Part shown: positions 8,351 through 15,666 of the stretch, piece after piece
Layout: every line of letters begins with the position of its first letter
Numbering within the stretch: position 1 is the stretch's first letter
From: Candidatus Sulfotelmatobacter sp.
Lineage (GTDB): Bacteria; Acidobacteriota; Terriglobia; Terriglobales; Acidobacteriaceae
DNA: 19,052 bases
Assembly (NCBI GenBank): GCA_030044775.1
Contig: JASICF010000556.1
Coordinates: 1 to 19,052, forward strand
Direction of reading: 5' to 3'
Notes under the pieces: model-generated
The model's input: the letters and a program-made list of their open reading frames with translations, nothing else
Databases searched by the model: none
What the model was told of the DNA's origin: nothing
Made by a program: the position numbers and the translations under genes

Positions 8351-10585
8351 GTGCGTTCGCTTTCCTTTTTTTGCCTGTTAATTCTGGTTGCCATTCCCTG
8401 CGGTGCGGTTACGGCCAGCGATTACTACAACCACGTCATTTTCGATAACAGCATCACCTCCGACTACTACTATTACAGCGGCGGCCGCTCGGTTTTCCCT
8501 AGTACCGTTGAACTGCTCTCTGGATCGATCCCCGTCGAAAAGAAGAATTTTTTCTCGCCTCCCAACGCCTTGCGGCTGCAATGGCGCTCCGTCTCCGGTG
8601 GAAGCTGGGAAACCGAAGTCCGCGTCATCGATATGCGTAACCGCCTCACCAATTTCCTTGGCGACACACTTTACATGTGGTGCTACTCACCGGAAGAGAT
8701 CTCTGCCGCCGATCTGCCTGCAATTCAGTTGGAGGATGAGCAACACAATTTCACCGCCCCTCTCAAGCTGGATGGCGTCGTGGCGGATATCCCGGCGAAG
8801 CGATGGATTCAGATCCGCTTGCCTCTTAGCGGATTCCAAACCGCTTCCGTCCATGCCTTTGAGGCCAGTCACTTGCACAGCATCTACTTCAGCCAGGGCG
8901 CAGCTGACAACCTTCCCCACACTCTGATCATCGATGAAATCAAAATCGATGACCGGGGCGCCGCGTCTCCGGTTGCGTCCGAAATCAGAAAAGCTCCTCA
9001 CGCTCCGGGGAATATTCGCGCCAAGGGCTACGATCGCCACGTCGATATCAGCTGGGATCCCGTCGCGGATGCCGATCTGCAGAGCTATGTCGTCTACCGC
9101 TCGATTGGAAAACACAAATTCGAGCCCATTGGAATTCAGAGCGGCGACATCAATCGCTATGAGGATTTCATTGGCAGTTCTGGAGTGAAAGCCTCATATC
9201 GGGTAAGAGCAGTCGACCGTTCCTATCGGCGCTCGATCCTTTCGGGAGTGGCGACCGCATCTACCCGTGAACTTTCCGATGACGAGATGCTCACCATGCT
9301 GCAGGAAGCTTGCTTCCGCTATTACTGGGAGGGCGCGCATCCGGTTTCCGGCACGACGCTCGAAAATATTCCTGGAGATGACCGCATCGTCGCCACCGGA
9401 GCGAGCGGCTTCGGCATCATGGCGCTGATCGTGGGAGTCGATCGCGGATTCATCACGCGCGAGCAGGGAATCGAGCGCATGCAAAAGATCCTCGATTTTC
9501 TCGAGAAAGCCCCGCGCTACCACGGCGCCTGGTCTCACTTCATCAACGGCTACACCGCCAACACCATGTTGGTGTTTGGCATGTTCGATAACGGCGGCGA
9601 TCTGGTTGAGACTTCTTTCCTGATGCAGGGTCTGCTCGCGGCTCGTCAGTATTTCAAGGGCCAGAGCGAAGCGGAACAGGACATCTATTCGAGAATTACC
9701 AACCTGTGGGAAAGCGTTGACTGGGAGTGGTATCAACACTCTCCGAGCGACAACGCGCTGCTATGGCATTGGTCTCCGCAGTGGTCGTGGTATCTCGATC
9801 ATCGACTCACCGGCTGGAACGAAACCATGATCACGTATCTGCTGGCGATTGCCTCGCCCACTCACGCTATTCCAGCGGAACTCTACTACTCCGGCTGGGC
9901 GGGACAAGGTCCGGCGGCGGTCGCGTACCGTTCCGGATGGTCCGGTTCAAGCGCCGGCGATCGCTATGTAAACGGCCATACCTACTATGGCATTAAGCTC
10001 GACGTTGGCGAGGGGTCCGGTGGCCCGCTGTTTTTCACGCAGTATTCCTTCATGGGATTCGATCCGCGCGGAATTCGCGACCGCTACACCGATTATTTCG
10101 AAAACAACCGTGACATCGCGCTTATCGACCGTGCCTACTGCGAGGCCAATCCCGGCCACTATCAAGGCTACGGCGCGGATGATTGGGGTCTCACTGCCAG
10201 TGACGATCAGTTGGGCTACCTGGCTCACTCTCCCGACCTCACAACGGACGACGGCACCATCACTCCCACCGGCGCTCTTTCCTCGTTCCCTTACACGCCC
10301 CAAGCCTCCATGGACGCTCTGAAGTTTTTCTACCGCGACCTGGGCGATCGCCTCTGGGGAGTTTACGGTCCGCATGACGCCTTTAACTTGACGCACAACT
10401 GGTTTTCTCCGGTTTACATGGGACTCGATCAGGCCCCGATCGTCGTGATGGTGGAAAATTACCGCACAGGTTTGATCTGGAAAATGTTCATGTCCAATCC
10501 TGAGATTCAGCCGATGCTCGATAAAATCGGTTTTCGCCCCGATACGGCGGAAAAAACCGAGAAGGCATCCGTTGGGAAACACTGA
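8351..10585 (+). CDS. Secreted GH144-type endo-beta-1,2-glucanase with N-terminal sandwich and FN3 domains
   Basis: A 744-residue exported protein. GTG 8351 is chosen because GGAG sits 6 bases upstream and the frame then begins with a signal peptide (VRSLSFFCLLILVAIPCGAVTA, residues 1-22). An ATG at 8207 in frame would bury that peptide internally. Residues about 25-200 look like a carbohydrate-binding beta-sandwich, ending LIIDEIKIDD. Residues about 217-305 are a fibronectin type III domain (SWDPVADADLQSYVVYR). Residues about 308-735 are the glycoamylase-like domain of the GH144 endo-beta-1,2-glucanase family: CFRYYWEGAHP near 321, ATGASGFG at 348-355, GGDLVETSFLMQGLL near 415, WHWSPQWSWYLDHRLTGWNE near 472, GGPLFFTQYSFMGFDPRG near 557 and NWFSPVYMGLDQAP near 683. 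The family hydrolyses beta-1,2-glucan. Its position opposite a beta-1,2-glucan synthase strongly supports that substrate. It may trim exported glucan or recycle it. Confidence 0.88.
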   Translation: MRSLSFFCLLILVAIPCGAVTASDYYNHVIFDNSITSDYYYYSGGRSVFPSTVELLSGSIPVEKKNFFSPPNALRLQWRSVSGGSWETEVRVIDMRNRLTNFLGDTLYMWCYSPEEISAADLPAIQLEDEQHNFTAPLKLDGVVADIPAKRWIQIRLPLSGFQTASVHAFEASHLHSIYFSQGAADNLPHTLIIDEIKIDDRGAASPVASEIRKAPHAPGNIRAKGYDRHVDISWDPVADADLQSYVVYRSIGKHKFEPIGIQSGDINRYEDFIGSSGVKASYRVRAVDRSYRRSILSGVATASTRELSDDEMLTMLQEACFRYYWEGAHPVSGTTLENIPGDDRIVATGASGFGIMALIVGVDRGFITREQGIERMQKILDFLEKAPRYHGAWSHFINGYTANTMLVFGMFDNGGDLVETSFLMQGLLAARQYFKGQSEAEQDIYSRITNLWESVDWEWYQHSPSDNALLWHWSPQWSWYLDHRLTGWNETMITYLLAIASPTHAIPAELYYSGWAGQGPAAVAYRSGWSGSSAGDRYVNGHTYYGIKLDVGEGSGGPLFFTQYSFMGFDPRGIRDRYTDYFENNRDIALIDRAYCEANPGHYQGYGADDWGLTASDDQLGYLAHSPDLTTDDGTITPTGALSSFPYTPQASMDALKFFYRDLGDRLWGVYGPHDAFNLTHNWFSPVYMGLDQAPIVVMVENYRTGLIWKMFMSNPEIQPMLDKIGFRPDTAEKTEKASVGKH

Positions 10586-10591
10586 TACCGA

Positions 10592-10622
10592 GTCGCGGGA
10601 CACGCCTGCCGATTGCCGCGAC
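10592..10622 (+). terminator. Weak stem-loop after the GH144 gene
   Basis: GTCGCGG (10592-10598) and CCGCGAC (10616-10622) form a 7-bp GC-rich stem with a 17-base loop, starting 7 bases after the stop codon. There is no T-run, only CACCCTTTG, so intrinsic termination is doubtful. Confidence 0.25.
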
Positions 10623-10761
10623 CACCCTTTGACCGTTCCGCACATCTAAAAAGAAAGCAATTTAGAGAGAAGCGCGATCCAAGAAAAACGGATTTCTAGA
10701 CAAACCCTGATCCGCCATTCATTCACGTAGCGCCAAGCGCAAGGACATAAGGACATTTCGT

Positions 10762-11553
10762 ATGAAAACACTATTGAGTGCTGTCGTCGCCAGCTTCGCC
10801 ATGATCGGTTCTCTCGCGGCCCAGGGAAACCCCGCAAGTGGCTCCGCCCAGAGCTCAACCGTACCCTCGGCAGCCCAATCGAATACGGTCCAACGGAGTG
10901 CCATGCATCTAGCACCGGGCAGCGTAATTCCTGTTCAGCTCACCACAACCGTCGACGCCAAAAAAGCAAAACCCGGGGACGAGGTTTTCGCCGAAGTCAC
11001 GATAGATCTGAAGTCTCAAAACGGCGAGATTGTCGTTCCAAAGAATACGAAGATCACCGGGAAGGTTACCGAGGCGCAGGCGCGCAACAAGCAGGAAAAG
11101 GAATCTGAGGTCGGCATTGCCTTCGATCATGCGGTCACGAAAGATGGCGCGAACGCGCCACTGCCCATGTCCATTCAGGCGGTCATCGCGCGTTCGTATC
11201 TCGCTGGAAATGGCAGCAACAGCGGCAACTCAAACGCTCAATCATCTCCGCAGGCTATGCCGCAATCTTCACCCTCACCGGGCGGCATGTCGCCAGGTGG
11301 CCGCTCGCCGGGAATGTCGCAGCCTCAAAACCCGAATCCTGCTGCCAATGAAGGCGAACAGCCGGCCAATACAACTAACTCCAATGCCCATCCGCACCCT
11401 GCGATTACCGGCCAAACTCAAGGGGTCCTCGGGATTGAGAACATGACACTGGCTGCAGCTCCGAATGCGGCCCAGGGCTCGGTTCTCTCGTCAGACAAAA
11501 GCAATGTCAAGCTGGAAAGCGGCACCTTGATGCTGCTCCGGGTGAACCCGTGA
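10762..11553 (+). CDS. Secreted hypothetical protein with low-complexity linker
   Basis: A 263-residue protein beginning with a clear signal peptide (residues 1-20, cleavage after SLAA). Residues about 48-148 form a small beta-rich domain (LAPGSVIPVQLTTTVDA, then KPGDEVFAEVT and GEIVVPKNTKITGKV). The pattern of a controlled-start strand, a charged loop and a VVPKNTKITG strand recalls the barrel domain of TrbI/VirB10-like proteins seen in many acidobacterial exported proteins. This is a resemblance only. Residues about 149-217 are a Ser/Asn/Pro/Gly/Gln-rich linker, and the C-terminus (LESGTLMLLRVNP) completes a last strand. AAGGA lies 8 bases before the ATG, inside a short direct repeat of AAGGACAT. 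Function is unknown; an envelope or surface role is likely from the signal peptide. Confidence 0.8.
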   Translation: MKTLLSAVVASFAMIGSLAAQGNPASGSAQSSTVPSAAQSNTVQRSAMHLAPGSVIPVQLTTTVDAKKAKPGDEVFAEVTIDLKSQNGEIVVPKNTKITGKVTEAQARNKQEKESEVGIAFDHAVTKDGANAPLPMSIQAVIARSYLAGNGSNSGNSNAQSSPQAMPQSSPSPGGMSPGGRSPGMSQPQNPNPAANEGEQPANTTNSNAHPHPAITGQTQGVLGIENMTLAAAPNAAQGSVLSSDKSNVKLESGTLMLLRVNP

Positions 11554-11634
11554 GCCCGACGCCCGCGCCTCCCGGCAAGCGGTACTGAACCCTTTCTTTC
11601 TCTTTGCTCTTTATCGGGCAAGGAACGAACCCGC

Positions 11635-11856
11635 CTATGCTGCCCTCTTGCGCGGCACCTTCGCGCCCTTCTTGCGCGCTTCGGAAAGCCCGATCGCAAT
11701 CGCCTGTTTGCGGCTCCTCACCGTTCCGCCTTTGCCGCCCCTGCCGGATTTCAGGGTGCCCTGTTTTCGCCGGCGCATTGCACTTTCAACGGATTTAGCC
11801 GCTCCCTCACCGTATCGCGGATGGTTTGTCTTTTTTCCTTTTTTCTTCGCAGGCAT
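11635..11856 (-). CDS. DUF6496 family small basic protein
   Basis: A 73-residue, strongly basic protein starting MPAKKKGKK and containing the typical core SVESAMRRRKQGTLKSGRGG followed by RSRKQAIAIGLSEARKKGAKVP. This matches the short DUF6496 family, whose function is not established; the lysine/arginine content suggests nucleic-acid binding. ATG 11856 is favoured over upstream starts (an in-frame start at 11916 adds 20 residues of non-family sequence) because AGGGGA stands 7 bases upstream. The gene is convergent with the secreted protein at 10762-11553, with an 81-base gap in which no hairpin terminator was seen. Confidence 0.85.
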   Translation of the reverse strand: MPAKKKGKKTNHPRYGEGAAKSVESAMRRRKQGTLKSGRGGKGGTVRSRKQAIAIGLSEARKKGAKVPRKRAA

Positions 11857-11929
11857 GATTGGTCCCCTGTCAGGTTGGTAGGGCGAACCTGCGCAAAGGT
11901 TGTCATGGAAGGGCATTCATCGAGGGAGC

Positions 11930-12022
11930 ATGAAAGCGCAGAAAAAGCGCTTATTCTGGTGTAAGAACATAAACTGCGTCCCGATCTCGGTCTTGGCGAT
12001 TCAAGCAAGGGGCTCCTCGTGA
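11930..12022 (+). CDS. Candidate 30-residue ORF overlapping the membrane-protein start
   Basis: ATG 11930 is preceded by GAGGGAG and opens a 30-codon frame (MKAQKKRLFWCKN...) whose TGA (12020-12022) overlaps the GTG start (12019) of the next gene in a GTGA junction. The peptide is basic with two cysteines and matches no family I know. The stop-start overlap suggests translational coupling. Chance is a real alternative for an ORF this short. Confidence 0.35.
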   Translation: MKAQKKRLFWCKNINCVPISVLAIQARGSS

Positions 12023-12468
12023 ATTCAACCAGTTCGGATACTCCTTTCCGCGATTGGACCAGCCTCGCGATTGCCGTGGCGCTGGGACCGTTATGTATCG
12101 CGGTCGGCTACCACGTTCGCGGGTTGGTGTTCGGGGCGGCCGCTGGAGCATGGATTCTCGTTTGTGCCGTTGTGGTTCCAGCGCTCGTGCTTGCCGCGAG
12201 GCGTTTCAAGTTTCTGGTTTGGCAGGTCGCGCTTATTTCGATCACAGTATCGGTGCTGGGAGATGCCCTGCGTTTGAACGCGATGCACCGAAGCGAAGTC
12301 CCCGCGGGAGCATTTGTCTTCTGGGCGGGTGGCACCCTGTTCTCCTCGCCACTGCCTGTTTACTTAGCACTAAGGCCGCTATCCGTGCGGCACCGCTGTA
12401 TCGCGGCGCCATTAATCGCCCTCGGCGCATTGCTGCTCTGGCTTGGCATCAAGAGCATTACCGGATAG
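12019..12468 (+). CDS. Small integral membrane protein, function unknown
   Basis: A 149-residue protein with four to five hydrophobic segments at about 14-32, 36-60, 66-84, 96-118 and 127-145, and short basic loops (RRFK at 61-64, RHR at 124-126). No family motif was recognised. GTG 12019 has AAGGGG 6 bases upstream, and the hydrophobic pattern starts soon after, so the start is reasonable. The start overlaps the stop of a possible 30-residue leader ORF by four bases. The downstream neighbour, a cytochrome c, is 132 bases away, so a shared operon is not evident. Confidence 0.75.
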   Translation: MNSTSSDTPFRDWTSLAIAVALGPLCIAVGYHVRGLVFGAAAGAWILVCAVVVPALVLAARRFKFLVWQVALISITVSVLGDALRLNAMHRSEVPAGAFVFWAGGTLFSSPLPVYLALRPLSVRHRCIAAPLIALGALLLWLGIKSITG

Positions 12469-12478
12469 TTCAAGCGTT

Positions 12479-12508
12479 AGATGGAAGTCCATCTGGTTCC
12501 GAATTCGG
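12479..12508. repeat. Two adjacent palindromes after the membrane-protein gene
   Basis: AGATGGA-AG-TCCATCT (12479-12494) is a perfect 7-bp inverted repeat with a 2-base centre. CCGAATTCGG (12499-12508) is a perfect 10-base palindrome 4 bases further on. They lie 11 bases after the stop at 12468. Neither has a T-run, so they are possible operators or mRNA 3' hairpins and not a typical terminator. Confidence 0.45.
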
Positions 12509-12600
12509 TCCAGTCAGAAGATTCCGCCTAGCTCCATTCAACAATTGAGCTTTGCCTGCATGCGACAATAGAAACGGCAGTGCGGAGGACAGACATCAAA

Positions 12601-13092
12601 ATGCCATACGCCACCATCGCTTATCCGAAGATGAAGTCCGCTCTTATAGTTTTCGCCTGCGCCGCGCTTCTGATCGCGATTTCGACCATCGGTTCGGCGC
12701 AGAATACGCGCGCGAAGGATTCCGGAAAAGCCGTAACGGCGAGCGCGGCGACGCCGTCAGCCGCCTTGGTCGCCCGCGGTAAGTACATCGTTGAAGGTCT
12801 TTCGCGCTGCGGCCAGTGCCATACGCCCCGTGACAGTAATGGCAACCCAGAAGCGAGCGAAGAGCTCCAGGGCGCAGCAGTCTGGTTGCAGTCGGCTGAG
12901 CCCGTCGAGGATTGGCCCCTCAAGGCGCCTCGCATCGCCGGTATTCCTCCAGGAAGCGATGCCGACATGATCAAACTGCTGACCACCGGAATGTGGAGCG
13001 ACGGTAAGCCTTTGCGTCCGCCCATGCCCCAATTCCGCATGACTGAGTCAGATGCCGAGGCGGTGGTTGCTTACCTTAAATCCTTGCCGTAG
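12601..13092 (+). CDS. Secreted monoheme class I cytochrome c
   Basis: From ATG 12601 the protein is 163 residues. A hydrophobic export signal covers about 11-33 (MKSALIVFACAALLIAISTI, ending GSAQ), so the mature protein is periplasmic or lipid-tethered by its N-terminus. The heme-binding CGQCH is at 70-74 after an amphipathic helix (ALVARGKYIVEGLSRC). The likely distal ligand is M142 in RPPMPQF, and the C-terminal helix DAEAVVAYLKSLP is typical of the family. It would carry single electrons between respiratory or dehydrogenase partners; no partner oxidase or dehydrogenase is next to it. The start is uncertain: GGAGG is 12 bases before ATG 12601, a GTG at 12580 is in frame, and ATG 12631 would give a standard signal peptide but lacks a good ribosome site. 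Confidence 0.9.
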   Translation: MPYATIAYPKMKSALIVFACAALLIAISTIGSAQNTRAKDSGKAVTASAATPSAALVARGKYIVEGLSRCGQCHTPRDSNGNPEASEELQGAAVWLQSAEPVEDWPLKAPRIAGIPPGSDADMIKLLTTGMWSDGKPLRPPMPQFRMTESDAEAVVAYLKSLP

Positions 13093-13154
13093 GTGAGACA
13101 GGACAGCCGCCTGGTACTCCTGCTTACTCGCGCGGGACGAATTTGGCTTGCGCG

Positions 13155-13472
13155 TCAGTAGTCGTCTCTCTCGTTCCGCAACTTATTTGCAAGTTTCTTT
13201 ATCTCTTTTTCCCGCGTTATATTCACAACGCCGCGGGTGTCGTCGAAAAGGCTGTCGCCCAAAAGCACAAGCAGTTTGGCCTTGAGTCTTGCCCTTGGTA
13301 CCAGCCGCTCCGGTACAACGAATGTGCGTCGTGGCGGAGAACACGTCAGAGCGCCCCCAGGGACCGCATTCGTGAGATTGGGTTCCGGCGCTCGCGAGTC
13401 CTCGCCCACCTGTGCGCCAGCGAAGGCAGCAGTAACAATGAGAGACAACAGAAGAAAGCTCGCTTTCCGCAC
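13155..13472 (-). CDS. Small secreted protein, function unknown
   Basis: A 105-residue protein from GTG 13472, which has a textbook GGAGG 7 bases upstream. The frame begins with a signal peptide (RKASFLLLSLIVTAAFAGA, cleavage near 20). The mature part contains one cysteine (C44), a basic proline-rich stretch (PPRRTFVVPERLVPRARLKAK, about 46-66), a LLVLLGDSLFDD segment and a charged C-terminal helix (REKEIKKLANKLRNERDDY). No family was recognised. Signal peptide plus ribosome site argue that it is real although overlapping frames are also open. It is convergent with the cytochrome c gene, 62 bases away, with no obvious terminator between. Confidence 0.65.
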   Translation of the reverse strand: MRKASFLLLSLIVTAAFAGAQVGEDSRAPEPNLTNAVPGGALTCSPPRRTFVVPERLVPRARLKAKLLVLLGDSLFDDTRGVVNITREKEIKKLANKLRNERDDY

Positions 13473-13714
13473 ATTCCTACCTCCCCTTGCACCCGAAAAG
13501 AACCCTGCTTTTCGCGGCAACAGAGAGATGGCCGTTTGCTTCTGCCGGTTGGCAGTCTAGGTAAATGCAGTTGCTGGGATACGGCGCGTCCGGTATGAAG
13601 AGGTGATTGGTAAGAACCGGGAACGGAAAATGAAGCGAGCGAGAAACGAAAAACTCGCCGCAAGCACTTCTGGCGCGTGTTTACGCTTTCTCGGCGGCGT
13701 GTTTCCTCACTCCG
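13473..13714. other. Non-coding stretch upstream of the small secreted gene
   Basis: This stretch should hold the promoter of the 105-residue gene. The only structure seen is a small hairpin CTGCC-GGTT-GGCAG (13542-13555), about 70 bases upstream of the GTG. Long open frames cross it on both strands but give arginine- and serine-rich translations without a family signal. Confidence 0.5.
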
Positions 13715-13863
13715 TTTTATTCGCTTCGAAAGCAGCTTCTTCGCTTTTTCAAGCTCGGCACGGCGTCCGGCGGCAAATTCTTTCCGGATCGATTGATGTA
13801 GTAGGTGAGCATGCGCATTCCCGATTCCGGTCCTTTCGGTGAAACCTTCTGCAGAACAATCAC
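13715..13863 (-). pseudogene. Frameshifted DUF3175-like small gene
   Basis: From GTG 13863 (AGGGGA 4 bases upstream) the frame reads VIVLQKVSPKGPESGMRMLTYYINRSGKNLPPD, where MRMLTYYINRSGKNLP closely resembles the conserved C-terminal half of DUF3175 proteins. After D (codon 13767-13765) the frame gives unrelated sequence and stops at 13717. Shifting by one base at about 13766 continues the family pattern as RRAELEKAKKLLSKRIK, ending near 13715. One missing base therefore explains both halves. The corrected frame then has no nearby stop (it runs on to 13346), so the 3' end is also degraded or the error pattern is more complex. Alternatives are a base error in the assembly or chance resemblance. 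Confidence 0.45.
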
Positions 13864-13893
13864 GGTGTCCCCTCGCCAGAGGCCAAATAAAGC

Positions 13894-13925
13894 AAAAGGC
13901 ACGCCGTATGGGCATGCCCTTTTTC
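13894..13925. terminator. Bidirectional intrinsic terminator
   Basis: AAAAGGCACGCC (13894-13905), loop GTATG, then GGCATGCCCTTTT (13911-13923) form a 12-bp stem with a single bulge and one G-U pair. On the plus strand it runs into TTTTTCTT; on the minus strand into TTTTGCTTTATTT. It lies about 30 bases beyond the stop of the minus-strand sandwich protein (13954) and most likely terminates it. Confidence 0.7.
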
Positions 13926-13953
13926 TTGCACTCAGCTCACTATCCAGCGGTCC

Positions 13954-15255
13954 TCAGTCGTAGGTGAATGTGAGTTCGTCGAGGTAAACCGAGTAAGGAG
14001 ATTGACTCGAATTGCCGTCTTGCTGGTAGTTAATGGTTATTCCATACCACCCTGGCGCCGAGCCAGGATTGTAATATTGGTTTACCGTGCTCGTTTTTCC
14101 ATTGAGCGTGATCGACTGGTACAACAGCTGGTTGCTGGAAGTTCTCTCGACCTGAATTGTCAGGTGGTTCCACGAATTGCTTACCGGGTTGCAGGCAATG
14201 CCCGTGGGAACCCAGGTGGAATTTACGTTATCCCAGATATCCCATTCGTTACCCCCCGCAACCCGGCATTCGTGGCCCCATATATATCCCTGGTTGTTGA
14301 AGAACTGGTTGATGTCAAATTCAACTGCCTGCGACAGGCCGATGTCGCCAGCCCAGAAATACACGTCGTAGGTGAAGTTGTGCAGGGTCGGTACCAGCGT
14401 GTGGTTCGGATCTGGCATTCCCTGCGAGGAGTCGTCGCCGATCAGGTGATTGTTAAAGAGGGCATCGCCATAACCTTCACCTCCGGCAAGATACATTTGT
14501 ATCGCCTCTCCACTCATGGAGGGCGATTTGATGTTCTGCGTAAACGAGAAAGTGATGTCGTCGCACGGCGAAGGCGAACAATCGACATAGGTCGGAGCTC
14601 GCTGCCCATAGTCGGCCCAACCGCCGCTATGCTGCAGTTCGCCGAATGAGCTTCCGTCCCCGCTCACCGTAATCGTCACTGGTGTCGTCGCCGCTCCGCC
14701 GCATCCATCCCACTCCTCGACCGTCGTGTGGTACGTCCCCGCGCTTAACGAAAGGTTGTAGTTCATGCTCGCCCCATTGACCACGTAAGCCAAAACCCCG
14801 GGCGCTGTGTAGATGCCCATTGACGACACTCCTTTCGAGCAAGAGGTAGTCGCCGTCGCTGTGTAATTTACCGGAGAACCGACCGTGCTGTTATCCGCCG
14901 GCGAGCTTACCGACACGCCCGAAGATCCGCCTGCTTTCACCGTGATCGTGATTGGCGTCGTCGCGGCTCCGCCGCAATTGTCCCATTCTTCGACAGTTGT
15001 GTTATAGGTCGCCGGGCTCAGATCCAGGGTGGTGTTCAAGCTGTCTCCATTCACCACGTATGCCAGAACACCAGGAGCGGTATAGATGCCCATCGAACCA
15101 ACGCCCTTCGAGCACGTGGTGGTAGCCGAGGCGACGTACGTTACCCCACCGGTGATGGTCGCGCCGTTCGCTGGTTCGCTCACCGACACCCCGGCAAACG
15201 CCGCTGGGATACAGACTGCCGACAGACACACCAATAGCGATAATGATCTCAGCAT
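13954..15255 (-). CDS. Secreted protein with two Ig-like repeats and a concanavalin-like sandwich domain (paralogue A)
   Basis: A 433-residue protein. ATG 15255 has AAAGGA 7 bases upstream and starts a signal peptide (about 1-21, LSLLVCLSAVCIPAAFA). Two Ig-like repeats follow at about 22-106 and 113-197. Each has TTxCSKGVxSMGIYTAPGV and EEWDxCGGAATTP, and the paired cysteines (C48/C94 and C139/C185) probably form a disulfide. The remainder (about 203-433) looks like a concanavalin-type beta-sandwich, with GGWADYGQRAP at 211-221, further cysteines at 226 and 231, a cysteine pair at 330 and 355, and PGWYGITINYQQDG near 400. Such folds usually bind or cleave polysaccharide, but no catalytic motif was identified. 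A close paralogue lies upstream on the same strand, 411 bases away. The gene probably ends at the hairpin at 13894-13925. Confidence 0.87.
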   Translation of the reverse strand: MLRSLSLLVCLSAVCIPAAFAGVSVSEPANGATITGGVTYVASATTTCSKGVGSMGIYTAPGVLAYVVNGDSLNTTLDLSPATYNTTVEEWDNCGGAATTPITITVKAGGSSGVSVSSPADNSTVGSPVNYTATATTSCSKGVSSMGIYTAPGVLAYVVNGASMNYNLSLSAGTYHTTVEEWDGCGGAATTPVTITVSGDGSSFGELQHSGGWADYGQRAPTYVDCSPSPCDDITFSFTQNIKSPSMSGEAIQMYLAGGEGYGDALFNNHLIGDDSSQGMPDPNHTLVPTLHNFTYDVYFWAGDIGLSQAVEFDINQFFNNQGYIWGHECRVAGGNEWDIWDNVNSTWVPTGIACNPVSNSWNHLTIQVERTSSNQLLYQSITLNGKTSTVNQYYNPGSAPGWYGITINYQQDGNSSQSPYSVYLDELTFTYD

Positions 15256-15666
15256 CAAAAATCCTTTCTCAGATTACGGATTTATTTCCTTCCGAGTCGC
15301 AGAACTCGATCTCTGGCGAACCGGCGGTTGCGCGCGTGAGCGGACGCGCGGCTTAGGAAAGAAGTGGCGGTTGGGTGGCGCTTAGGTTTAGAACGGCTAA
15401 CTTCAAGTCATCCTTGAAGGCCAGCGGCTGCCACTGGATCAGGTGATCTACAAAGGTAATCCGTTAAACAGTGTAGCGAGGATACCAGAATTCCCCGATC
15501 CGGCAAACAAAAAAGCCGTCTACCGCACTCGGAGGTTGTAGTCCCGTATCAACATCCAAGTCCGCTCTCTGCCGCCGATTGCGGGTAGCGAACAGCAGCG
15601 GCCAGCGTTAACAGCCAGGGCGCACCTCGCGGTGCGCCCTGATCGACATACGCCATTTTGTTCAGA
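15256..15666. other. Intergenic region between the tandem paralogues
   Basis: Upstream of paralogue A I see GCGCGT/ACGCGC (15332-15349), a 7-bp hairpin CTTCAAG-TCATC-CTTGAAG (15401-15419), and a strong hairpin at 15616-15641 listed separately. No protein gene is supported. A promoter for paralogue A may lie here, but no clear -35/-10 pair was found. Confidence 0.55.
15616..15641 (-). terminator. Strong GC hairpin after paralogue B
   Basis: CAGGGCGCACC (15616-15626), loop TCGC, GGTGCGCCCTG (15631-15641) form a perfect 11-bp stem 25 bases beyond the paralogue B stop (15667). On the minus strand it is followed by GCTGTTAACG, without a U-run, so it may protect the mRNA 3' end or terminate inefficiently. 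Confidence 0.5.

Noticed and set aside
9947..10645. 232-codon minus-strand open frame
   Set aside because: It is antisense to the GH144 catalytic domain and has no recognisable protein features.
13346..13915. 189-codon minus-strand open frame
   Set aside because: Only its RRAELEKAKKLLSKRIK stretch looks genuine, as part of the frameshifted DUF3175-like remnant; the rest overlaps the better-supported secreted gene in another frame.
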